Origin: JAFGKM01 sp964413825
GTDB taxonomy: Bacteria; Ratteibacteria; UBA8468; B48-G9; JAFGKM01
Length of the DNA: 22,618 bases
Direction: 5' to 3'
NCBI GenBank assembly: GCA_964413825.1
Contig: CAYPTS010000027.1
Location: forward strand, 1-22,618
A model generated the notes under the pieces. The model did not search any database. It had not been told where the DNA came from and saw nothing but the letters and a program-made list of their open reading frames with translations. This document shows, in pieces, positions 14,809 to 22,508 of this stretch (position 1 is the first letter of the stretch; every line of letters begins with the position of its first letter). The position numbers were made by a program, and so were the translations under genes.

Positions 14809-15789
14809 GGGAAAAGGGCGTTAATAGTGGTTTTTGATATGCTGGCAGGACACTGGGACGAAAGTATTATAGTCCCTTCTACAGGCCTTCAGCCGCCAAA
14901 CGTGATGGGATATGTTAAGGCAGGCAAATTACCCGCCTTCAAAGAGTGTATGGACAATGGCGTTTTTGTGTATTCGTGGAACAGGGGGGAATGTAATACG
15001 CGTTACGCACAAAAATACCTGGCATCCGGGGTATATAAAGGTATAAAAGTGGAACCCGGCAATACTCCTTACTGCAAATTTACGGAAGGCATGGATAAAG
15101 ATACGATACTTACCGCATGCAAAAACAAGTTTCCCGAAGGTAAGGTGGGCAGTTTCGGCTCGGATGCGTGGATGCAGAGTGGCTGGTGGAAAGCGCGCGA
15201 CATTACATGCGGATGGGGCTCTTATTTCTCCGATTACCTGACTTCGCAGTACTGTTTTAACTGGATGATGGGCAACCCGGATTGGAAGATGGCGCTGCTT
15301 TATCTTGCCCAGTATGATATGACAGGCAACTGCCCGGTATATAAAGAAGGGGCTGCATATACGGAAGACAAACATCATTCTCTCCTGTACCTGGATAAAC
15401 TCCTGTGGATGGTAACGGAGTTTCTCAAGGAAAACGGGTGGTGGGATGAAACCTTTCTATTCATCGGCTCCGACCACGGGTGTCACTACGGATGTGAGAT
15501 AGCCGTTGCCGAAGGCAGGAAGAAAGGCGTCCCGGAAGATGAACTGGCAAACTACTGTTCCGACCATCAGCCGCCGTACGAATGCCGGCTGTGGGACTTC
15601 AAAACAAACAGCCCGTCGGATACAAAGATAAACTGCCCCCGGCGTACTACCTTTATTATCAGCGGCGGCGCTCTGCAGGAAAGTTCAAGGAACACCATCA
15701 TCCCGTCCGGGGAAATAATAGACTTCGCTCCGACCATAGCGAAAGTGATGGATATAGATTTTTCCGCGGAGGGAAGCAGTGTGATATAG
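14806..15789 (+). CDS. alkaline phosphatase superfamily (phosphodiesterase/phosphatase-like) protein
   Basis: 327 residues with no signal peptide, so probably cytoplasmic. The start is ALIVVFDMLAGHW (D11 as a first metal ligand candidate), followed by NVMGYVKAGKLPAFKECMDNG, which parallels the 'TPNLDALAAEG' part of the superfamily. E62-C-N-T65-R-Y-A-Q-K-Y-L-A-S-G sits where the catalytic residue normally lies; T65 is the likely nucleophile, since the sulfatase signature C-x-P-S-R is not present. ALLYLAQYDMTGN aligns with the usual D-x-x-G-H motif, but the His position is N175. FIGSDHGCHYG supplies D223 and H224, and SDHQPPYECR may supply the last His. FIISGGAL and IDFAPTIAKVMDI are the familiar C-terminal strands. 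The superfamily call is good; whether it is a phosphatase, a phosphodiesterase or a phosphomutase is open. It is close behind the isomerase gene. Confidence 0.85.
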   Translation: MGKRALIVVFDMLAGHWDESIIVPSTGLQPPNVMGYVKAGKLPAFKECMDNGVFVYSWNRGECNTRYAQKYLASGVYKGIKVEPGNTPYCKFTEGMDKDTILTACKNKFPEGKVGSFGSDAWMQSGWWKARDITCGWGSYFSDYLTSQYCFNWMMGNPDWKMALLYLAQYDMTGNCPVYKEGAAYTEDKHHSLLYLDKLLWMVTEFLKENGWWDETFLFIGSDHGCHYGCEIAVAEGRKKGVPEDELANYCSDHQPPYECRLWDFKTNSPSDTKINCPRRTTFIISGGALQESSRNTIIPSGEIIDFAPTIAKVMDIDFSAEGSSVI

Positions 15790-15859
15790 TTGCACATATT
15801 CAGTGCAGGGACGAGCGTTAAAGGATGGTTCTCCGAATCAGGGGATAAGAGGAACCGAA

Positions 15860-17653
15860 ATGAACAAATTATTGTTTCGCTTTGGCGCTTTTCTGATATT
15901 AACAACTACGGCAGGCGTCGCAGTGTCGGGGACAGCGCCGGAAGGCAACAGATACCGGCTGCAAATAAGCGAATACCTGTGCCGCCGTGCTGGAGGAAAT
16001 ATTGTTGTTGACGGAGCGCTGACAGACCCTGTATGGGAGAATGCCGAACGAATAGTCCTGGCTGACATAAAAACAGGGGAGACCCCGGAACATGAAAGCT
16101 GGGCAAAGATGTTGTGGGACGAAGAGTATTTGTATATCGGGTTTAATATCATGGAATCTAATCTTCAGGGTTTCTGCCGGGATGACGGGGTCAAGTTCAG
16201 CCTGGATACCCGGGAAAACTTCTGCAAGGTTTACCTGGACCCGGACGACGACGGCATAGACCACATAAAATTCGACATCAGTATCCTGAACGCGGTTTTT
16301 AACGTACGCATAAAAGAAGGATATGACTCGAAAAAAATAGCTAAATGGCCGGACCTGACTGCTCCCGATAATTATAATGATAAGTGGACGTGCCCCGGGC
16401 TGAAGAGTGCGGTTCGTCACAGAGGAACGCTTAATAAACCCGGTGACAGCGATAGCGGCTGGTCGGCGGAAATTGCAATTCCCTTTGCGTCTCTGCGGAA
16501 GTTTGGTGCTGATTCGCCTCCGAACACGGGAGATGTGTGGCGCATGCATCTCGGTCGTAGAACAGCTGCCATGGAAAAAAAACAGGACAATAGATTTCTT
16601 TACCTGACATGGCCCGTTATCGGCGCCGTAAATTCACACCTGCTGAGCAGGTGGGGCTTTGTAAGATTTTCCGATGCTGGAAAAGGCCTGAAATGGAAGC
16701 TGGTGTGGGTCTGGAATATGCAGGGAAAGACCGATGCCGACATAGAAGAAGCTGTCAGCCAGGCGAAATCGCTTGGCTTCAACGCTATCGCATGGAATCC
16801 CCCCAACCGGAAGCACCTGGTTGAATACTGCAGAGAACACGGGGTTGAATCATACTATGTTATAGGGTTCAATACCCGGCAGAAAGAGGGTATTCAGGTG
16901 CTTGCTCCCGATGAGATTGTGTTGCCTTCGAGCCTGAAAGAAAAAAAAGACTATCAGAGTGGCGGTGAACCGTTAAATGACAGCAGGGAAGTCCTACATT
17001 CGGATGTTTATTGTTTGCGCTCTCCCGTTGCGCTGACATACGCATGGAGTTCAATACAGGAAGGCATCAGTGCGGGTTATGACGGCATTGCATTTGATTT
17101 TATCGGCTATAAAAATTACCGTCGGTGCAATTGTCCTGCCTGTCTTGCCAGACTGCAGGAATATATCGGAGAGCATCCCGGCATACCGGTAAATGAGGCG
17201 TCTAACCATCTGAGCCGCGAGGATATCGTATGGTTCTATGAACAGCTGGTAAAATATGCAAAGTCTTTAAATCCGGATATTAAAACTACCTGCCATGTTT
17301 ACCCTGTCTTTCTGCCGGATATTTTGTACGGAAACCGGCTGGCGGTGGATTACTGCGGCCAAACGGTTTCATGGGCGTATGAACCGTATTGGGATTATGA
17401 TAAAATCCATAGGTATACGCAAGTAGTGGTAGACAATCAGGACAAATACCATCCCGGCAGTCTCGGCGCACCATTCATTGCCTGCCACGCAAAGAACTTT
17501 CGTAAATCGTCGGAACGTATCCGTAAAGAAATACAAGTCGTCAGGCAGGCAGGGGCACAGGCGTTTCAGATGACGGAACTGGGCAATATCCTGTCTGCTC
17601 CGGAAATCGCCGAAGCGGTAAAAGCGGAGCTGGCGCCGGCCAACGCAAAGTAA
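15860..17653 (+). CDS. secreted CBM9-like plus TIM-barrel putative glycoside hydrolase
   Basis: 597 residues. I use ATG 15860, preceded by AAGAGGA at 15847-15853 and followed by a clear signal peptide (FRFGAFLILTTTAGVAVSG); an in-frame GTG at 15803 would bury that signal. Residues about 40-271 form a CBM9/DOMON-like domain (VVDGALTDPVWENAERI, LWDEEYLYIGFNI, KVYLDPDDDGIDHI, WSAEIAIPFASL, LYLTWP), the same architecture as the N-terminus of the 1573-residue protein. Residues about 278-590 form an alpha/beta barrel: WKLVWVWNMQGKTDADIEEA, GFNAIAWNPPN, GYDGIAFDFIGY, RRCNCPACLARLQEY, PDIKTTCHVYP and QAFQMTELGNI. It carries C423-x-C425-x2-C428, a spacing also seen in the GH42-like zinc motif. E573 and the DFIG Asp are possible catalytic residues but this is guesswork. 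No CAZy family is assigned. It probably acts on the same glycan as its neighbours. Confidence 0.82.
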   Translation: MNKLLFRFGAFLILTTTAGVAVSGTAPEGNRYRLQISEYLCRRAGGNIVVDGALTDPVWENAERIVLADIKTGETPEHESWAKMLWDEEYLYIGFNIMESNLQGFCRDDGVKFSLDTRENFCKVYLDPDDDGIDHIKFDISILNAVFNVRIKEGYDSKKIAKWPDLTAPDNYNDKWTCPGLKSAVRHRGTLNKPGDSDSGWSAEIAIPFASLRKFGADSPPNTGDVWRMHLGRRTAAMEKKQDNRFLYLTWPVIGAVNSHLLSRWGFVRFSDAGKGLKWKLVWVWNMQGKTDADIEEAVSQAKSLGFNAIAWNPPNRKHLVEYCREHGVESYYVIGFNTRQKEGIQVLAPDEIVLPSSLKEKKDYQSGGEPLNDSREVLHSDVYCLRSPVALTYAWSSIQEGISAGYDGIAFDFIGYKNYRRCNCPACLARLQEYIGEHPGIPVNEASNHLSREDIVWFYEQLVKYAKSLNPDIKTTCHVYPVFLPDILYGNRLAVDYCGQTVSWAYEPYWDYDKIHRYTQVVVDNQDKYHPGSLGAPFIACHAKNFRKSSERIRKEIQVVRQAGAQAFQMTELGNILSAPEIAEAVKAELAPANAK

Positions 17654-17703
17654 AAAAAGGGAAAATTCACGACAGGAGATTTTGAAGAAGGGAGGTGCAT
17701 GTA

Positions 17704-20700
17704 GTGTACAAGCGAAAAGCATTTGCCGAAGAATTTACCAGCCTGCCGCAGGACTTCGGCCCTGTACCGTGGTGGATGTGGACAGGCAAGATGCGGAAAC
17801 CGGAAATGCTGAAACAAATGAAAGACATGAAGGAAAAAGGGATTGCCGAGTTTTTCATCTTTGCCGTATACGGACTTGAATACCCGCATTTTTTGCAGGA
17901 AAGCTGGTGGGATTACATAAAATTCACCCTGGAACACTGCCGGAATCTGGGCATGAAAGCATGGATATACGACGAGTTAAACTGGCCAAGCGGCACGGCC
18001 GGCGGGTACATGGTAAAAGAATATCCCGAATACCGCTCGTGGAACATGTCCGTCAAACAGGTCTCTATTCCCGAAGGCGCCTGTTACCGGGTAAATTTCC
18101 CCCATGATATACTTCACGCCGAGTTCCATACAAAAGGCAGAAAAATCCTGCCTGTCAGCCTGCACAAAAACCCGTTCTGGGAAAACAAATCAGAGATCTG
18201 TGGATATATATCAAAACACCCATAGAAATCATAGATTTGAACAGCACCGGCACTCTATCCTCATGGCATCAGCACGGCTACTGCGACCTTATGGACAGGG
18301 ATGCGGTCAAATGCTGGATGTCCTGCATCCACGGGCAATACGAAAAACGGTTCATGAAATATTTCGGGACGACATTGGCCGGGTTTTTCTTTGACGAGCC
18401 TTACGCAAACAGGGAGCAGATATATCAGGACAACGGAATAACCATGCCGACAAGGCCCTGGACAAAAAATTTGTTCAAGGCATTCAAAAAAAAATACGGC
18501 TACGGCCTGAAAAACAATCTATACCGGCTTTATTCCGAGGAAGGAGATTACCGGACAGTGCGCGTCCACTACTGGAAATTGATAGCGGACTTATTCTCCG
18601 TAAACTTCAGCAGGCAGGTAGCCGACTGGTGTGGCAAGCACAATATCTTAAGTACAGGGCATTGCATATGGGAAGAGAAATTCCTGGGACAGATAATTGC
18701 AAACGGAGACATACACGAAGTCCTCAAACACATGCAGGTTCCGGGAATGGACATGCTTTCCGGTTGGTTGAATGATTCTTACTTACGGAAAAGCTTGAAT
18801 ATCACCGCAAAACTTGTTTCGAGCACCGCAAGATATTCCGGAGCGGAGAGGACCATGTGCGAAGCCTTCGGTGTCAGGAACTGGAACGCCTCCATTGCAG
18901 GACAGAAAAAGGACAATGACTGGCTCGCCGCCATGGGCATCAACCTTATCAACGACAATACCTTTACCTACAGCATATCCGGATTCCGGAAACGTTCAGT
19001 AAGCGGAAAACACTTTACCCAGCCCTGGTGGAAATATTACAGGATTTTTTCCGATTACTGCAGAAGGGTTTCTTTATTCGCCGCCACAGGAACGCTTGAT
19101 GCGGAAACGGCTGTTTTGTATCCCAAAACATCCGCCATGAGCACTGTAAACCGGGAGATAAATGGTTCGTACGAAACCGCACATATGCAGGAAGTATTTA
19201 TCGGCACTTTGGACGCACTTGCCAAAAGCCATATAGATTACGAACTTTTGTTTGAAGATATCTTGAAAGAGTCGAAAGCGGATAAGGGAATACTGAAATG
19301 CCCGAACGCAAAATTCAGGGTAATCGTCATCCCCTGCGCTTACGGGCTGGATGCGGAATGCGCAGAAATTTTGGATGCATTTTCCCGTTCAGGCGGCACA
19401 GTCATTTTTGCGGGAAACATCCCCGAATGGACCGTGGCGGACAATAAGAGAGCACTGCTACCGTTACAATTAGAAAAAGCGTCTTCAGTCCCGTTCAAAA
19501 AACGAAATGAACGGGAGTTCAGTTTGCAGTTGGCCGGCAAAATATTAAAGCATGTAACCCCGAAATGGAGCATTTCAGGAGCAGGCAGCGAACAGGTTAC
19601 GGCAACGGCAAGGAAGGACAAGAACGGATATTTAATCTTTCTTGCCAACGGGACGGATGAAGAAAAAAAATTCACCCTTTCCCATAATCTCGCCGGCACT
19701 ACCGAAATCATGGATGTGGATACGGGAAAGATTTATGCCGTGCCTGTGAAAAGAAAAGGCATGGAAATCCTGGTGGATATAACTCTGGCGCGCGAACAGT
19801 CCTTCATTGTTTCCGTACCCGGTACAAAGACAGCCGGCGCCAAGCCCGTGACATCAATGCCTGCATGGAAAAACAAATTTAACCGCATTGTCAGGATGGA
19901 CGAAGAATGGGATTTTTCCGTCCGTCCGGAGAACCATTATCTGCCTGCCTTGTTTTTCAGGCTTGACCCGCTGGCGGAAGGCTTTATAAAACGATGGCAT
20001 GAACAGCCCATGGACGGCGCCTGGCAGAAGATAGTTGAAGAAGAAATTCCCATGTGCTTTACGCAAAAAGAAAGTCCATACTACTGGGTGAGGGGAGAAT
20101 TTAATCTCGGATTCATTCCCCGGGATTTAAAACTGATTGCTGACAATAAGCGCTGGGATATGCTTGTAGTAAACGGGAAGCAAGCGGAAAAACCTGGAAA
20201 GTTTGTATTATGGGACGGCGAAAATGCAGGATTTGACATAGCGGCTTTATGCAAAAAAGGCAAAAACAATTTTGCGTTACGGGTAAAAACCTCTCCCTGG
20301 CAAGGGTACGATTTGCCGTATTTCAGGCACCAGTATTTCATAGACCCGGTGGTCATATCCGGAAACTTCGCGGTGAACGGCAAGAAAATACTAACCCGCC
20401 CGAAAGGCAGGATTAAAACGGGTTCGTGGACAGAACAGGGATATCCTTACTTCGCCGGAACGGGAATATACAGGCAGAAGATACATATGGAAGAAGTTAC
20501 GGGCATCTCCCGGTTGGTGGTGGAAGACGCATTCACTGTTGTAGAATCTGAAGCCAACGGTATATCCCTGGGGGCCAGGGCGTGGCATCCGTATGTATTC
20601 GATACTGGCGAGGCTCTTAAAAAAGGCGAAAACGAAATAACCATATCGGTCACCAACAGTCTGGGCAACATATTGAAAAGGCAATACCAGGGAAAGTATG

Positions 20701-20753
20701 GTAAGAGCAGCCAAGGCGGAATACTGAAAGGTGTCTATTTCGGCTTCGGATAA
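17704..20753 (+). pseudogene. GH106-like glycoside hydrolase gene with an internal frameshift
   Basis: Two adjacent open segments encode one protein. The first runs from GTG 17704 (GGGAGG at 17690-17695, spacer 8) to the TAG at 18223-18225; the second is open in another frame from 18108 to 20753. N-terminal motifs PVPWWMWTGKM, KGIAEFFIFA and WIYDELNWPSGTAGG are typical of GH106-like (alpha-L-rhamnosidase) barrels. The second frame continues with DLWIYIKTPIEIIDLNSTG, GYCDLMDRDAV, GFFFDEPYAN, a GATase-like VIVIPCAYGLDAE and a C-terminal jelly-roll. The switch must lie about 18163-18190, where AAAAA (18166-18170) and AAAA (18182-18185) runs occur; restoring one base would rejoin the frames into about 1015 residues. 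It has no signal peptide. It may be a recent pseudogene, an assembly error, or, less likely, programmed frameshifting. The family call is moderate. Confidence 0.8.
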
Positions 20754-20960
20754 ATCTGAGCCGTTCGCAGAATGTACCCGGGGACTACATGTAGGACTTG
20801 AGGGGCAACATGGATAAGAATTCTTTAAGCATCAAAAAGAAGATCTACTACCACAATACGGATGCCGGCAGAGTCCCATGTATCTGGAATTCTTTTGTAA
20901 TGCTCAGGCCCGCGGTTCAAGCCCGCGAGGTGGCTCTGAAGAAAATTCAGGGACAAAAAA
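20754..20960. other. junction between the + strand operon and the - strand genes
   Basis: About 207 bases between convergent gene ends. It holds the palindrome CTACATGTAG (20787-20796) and a tRNA T-arm-like hairpin at 20911-20927 (stem CGCGG/CCGCG, loop TTCAAGC). A direct repeat GCCCGCG is at 20908-20914 and 20921-20927. I find no strong Rho-independent terminator for either strand and no complete tRNA cloverleaf. Confidence 0.5.
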
Positions 20961-20989
20961 TCAAATGCCGGAACGCGCCGGGGCAATAA
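20810..20989 (+). CDS. doubtful 59-residue ORF in the junction region
   Basis: A short ORF begins at ATG 20810 with GAGGGG at 20800-20805 and ends 29 bases inside the 3' end of the opposing SGNH hydrolase gene. The product is basic (MDKNSLSIKKKIYYHN at the start, CRNAPGQ at the end), with no signal peptide, membrane segment or recognised family. It may be a truncated gene start or noise in a gap. The rest of the stretch 20754-20960 holds no other gene that I can support. Confidence 0.2.
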   Translation: MDKNSLSIKKKIYYHNTDAGRVPCIWNSFVMLRPAVQAREVALKKIQGQKIKCRNAPGQ

Positions 20990-22346
20990 CAAAATGATGC
21001 ACTTTCGGCTGTGCAGATTCCCTGATCCTTACATCTGCATCGAGAACCTGCTTTAACAGTTGTTCGATGGCCGCTTTGTCTGCATCTGTCGGAACTGTTG
21101 TCGTAAGAACGGCTTTGGATTTTGCCCGCCACTGCGAAACCACTTGTTCTTTCTGGCTGACAAGCAAAAGAATCTGTCTGCACTGATCCGCAACCGGACC
21201 CTTATCCATGAAGCCCATGTTCCATATCTTTTCAAGAGCAGCAGACGGGACAGTGGCAACCTTTATTCCGTCAATGGTTACGTCATAGTCTCCTGCCCGG
21301 ATGTTTTTGACTGTTATCAGCCACTGACTTAAATCTTCCATGGACGGCAAAATTACCAGTGCCGTCCGGCAGTCGTTGGGGACCGGCATGGGAAGTGATT
21401 CATCCAGCCTGTCGAAAGAAATTACGTCTTTTTCCAGTTTCAAGTTTGTAACACGGCAATTCACTTCTTCGGCCAGAACTGCCGTATTGCCGGAACAATT
21501 GATTGTTGCCCTGCTTACCAGTCCCGGCGCATTCAGTTCCTGCAGGAGAACTGCGCACATTGTCATCTGTCCCGCCGGACCCGGATGTATGGAATCACCC
21601 GTAAGGTTGATACCCTTTTTTTGCATACCGCTCTTGTCCCATGTGTCAATCCACCGGTTCAGTATCTCCCTGCCGGGTATGTCAGGATTTTTTACCGTCA
21701 GTTTCACGCTATCGGCGAACCTTACCATATTTTCGAGGGGTTTATTGTTTCCCCATAGGTCCAGGAGCGTATGAAACTGGTCGGCAAAAGGTATGTTTTG
21801 TTTTGCAGACAGTTCGGCAAGTGCGGTTGAGTATTTGTCTATGGTGATATTTCTGCCCTTGAGATTCCTGCTCGTGGTTCCGTCATTTACCGGGCTTGCC
21901 GTAAACAATACCGGACGTGCACCTGCCTTGTTTATATAGTCGAGGAGTTTGTTCATGTTAGCGATATATGCAGGAACACTGTCGGGTCCTGCGCCGGAGT
22001 CGTTCATGCCCAGTTCCACGCTGACTATCGTGGGTTTCCATGCTTTAACGTCCCATGGAAAGCGGGCAATTGTCGAAGTAATGGTGGCTCCGCCTACGCC
22101 GGAATTGCGGAAGTGAAACGTCCATTTTGGGAATCTTGCATAGCAAAATGCCTCGAAATAATTGCTGTGCAGATGCTGTGCGGTGATGGAATCACCCGCC
22201 ATTACCCATGTATCTCCATCCTTCAAAGGAAATTCATTCTGTTCCGCGTGCGCGCACGGGGAGCAAAGCAAGAAACCTGCAATGAAGACCGCCAGAACTG
22301 CAAATGCGTATGCGAGACCCCGAATCTCTTTTCCTTTTCTGTTCAT
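20961..22346 (-). CDS. secreted SGNH/GDSL-family hydrolase
   Basis: 461 residues. The start codon is complementary to 22344-22346, with AAAGGAGG six bases upstream (complement of 22353-22360). An N-terminal signal peptide (basic MNRKGKEIR, hydrophobic AFAVLAVFIAGFLLC, cleavage near CAHA|EQ) exports it. The SGNH blocks are clear: G51-D52-S53-I-T (block I, catalytic Ser53), NSGVGGATI (block II, Gly), G-M-N115-D (block III, Asn) and D251-S-I-H254-P (block V, Asp/His). This predicts an esterase/lipase-type fold, in glycan loci often a carbohydrate deacetylase. Residues about 275-461 form an extra C-terminal domain rich in beta strands (SVKL/ATINCSGN, AGDYDVTIDGIKVAT) with a helical tail (VADQCRQILLLVSQKEQVV); I do not recognise it. 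It faces the operon and may not share its regulation. The substrate is unknown. Confidence 0.92.
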   Translation of the reverse strand: MNRKGKEIRGLAYAFAVLAVFIAGFLLCSPCAHAEQNEFPLKDGDTWVMAGDSITAQHLHSNYFEAFCYARFPKWTFHFRNSGVGGATITSTIARFPWDVKAWKPTIVSVELGMNDSGAGPDSVPAYIANMNKLLDYINKAGARPVLFTASPVNDGTTSRNLKGRNITIDKYSTALAELSAKQNIPFADQFHTLLDLWGNNKPLENMVRFADSVKLTVKNPDIPGREILNRWIDTWDKSGMQKKGINLTGDSIHPGPAGQMTMCAVLLQELNAPGLVSRATINCSGNTAVLAEEVNCRVTNLKLEKDVISFDRLDESLPMPVPNDCRTALVILPSMEDLSQWLITVKNIRAGDYDVTIDGIKVATVPSAALEKIWNMGFMDKGPVADQCRQILLLVSQKEQVVSQWRAKSKAVLTTTVPTDADKAAIEQLLKQVLDADVRIRESAQPKVHHFVIAPARSGI

Positions 22347-22358
22347 TGTTTTCCTCCT

Positions 22359-22475
22359 TTACTGTGACTGTAGAGTTTTTATCAGCATGTCAATGTTTTC
22401 CGCAGGCTTATTCCTCCGAAGAAGGTCAACCTGTCCCCGTAGAGTCTCTTTATTTCGTATATGTCCCCCCCCCAT
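22359..22475 (-). pseudogene. frame-disrupted remnant resembling uroporphyrinogen-decarboxylase-like proteins
   Basis: Between the ligase-like gene and the SGNH gene, the - strand reads in one frame GGDIYEIKRLYGDRLTFFGG then ISLRKTLTC before a stop at 22382-22384. This resembles the '(M)D..elKr.yGdrl.f.GgIs..tLp' stretch of uroporphyrinogen decarboxylase/MtaA-like proteins, which are frequent in PVC genomes. In a second frame, starting at the ATG complementary to 22473-22475, the end reads KPAENIDMLIKTLQSQ with a stop at 22359-22361, as if continuing the same family past a one-base slip near 22400. A run of nine G on this strand (complement of 22465-22473) adjoins it. The piece has lost both ends. 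Alternatively it is a 38-residue ORF with AAGGAG upstream, which I consider less likely. Confidence 0.55.
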
Positions 22476-22508
22476 AGCAGCGCTCTCCTTTTTAAAATAA
22501 AAATCGTT

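Noticed and set aside
14990..15040. Sulfatase assignment for the phosphatase-superfamily protein from the Cys at residue 63
   Set aside because: The formylglycine signature C-x-[PA]-x-R is absent; the sequence is C-N-T-R-Y.
15803..15859. GTG at 15803 as start of the 597-residue secreted protein
   Set aside because: It would add 19 polar residues in front of a clear signal peptide; ATG 15860 has its own AAGAGGA site.
18160..18175. Programmed -1 frameshift heptamer at CACAAAAACC
   Set aside because: The needed X_XXY_YYZ pattern fails because the base before AAA AAC is C; a lost base in an A-run is simpler.
20840..20935. A full tRNA gene around the T-arm-like hairpin
   Set aside because: The 7 bases after the hairpin (AGGTGGC) have no matching acceptor strand about 65 bases upstream, and no D-arm or anticodon arm can be drawn.
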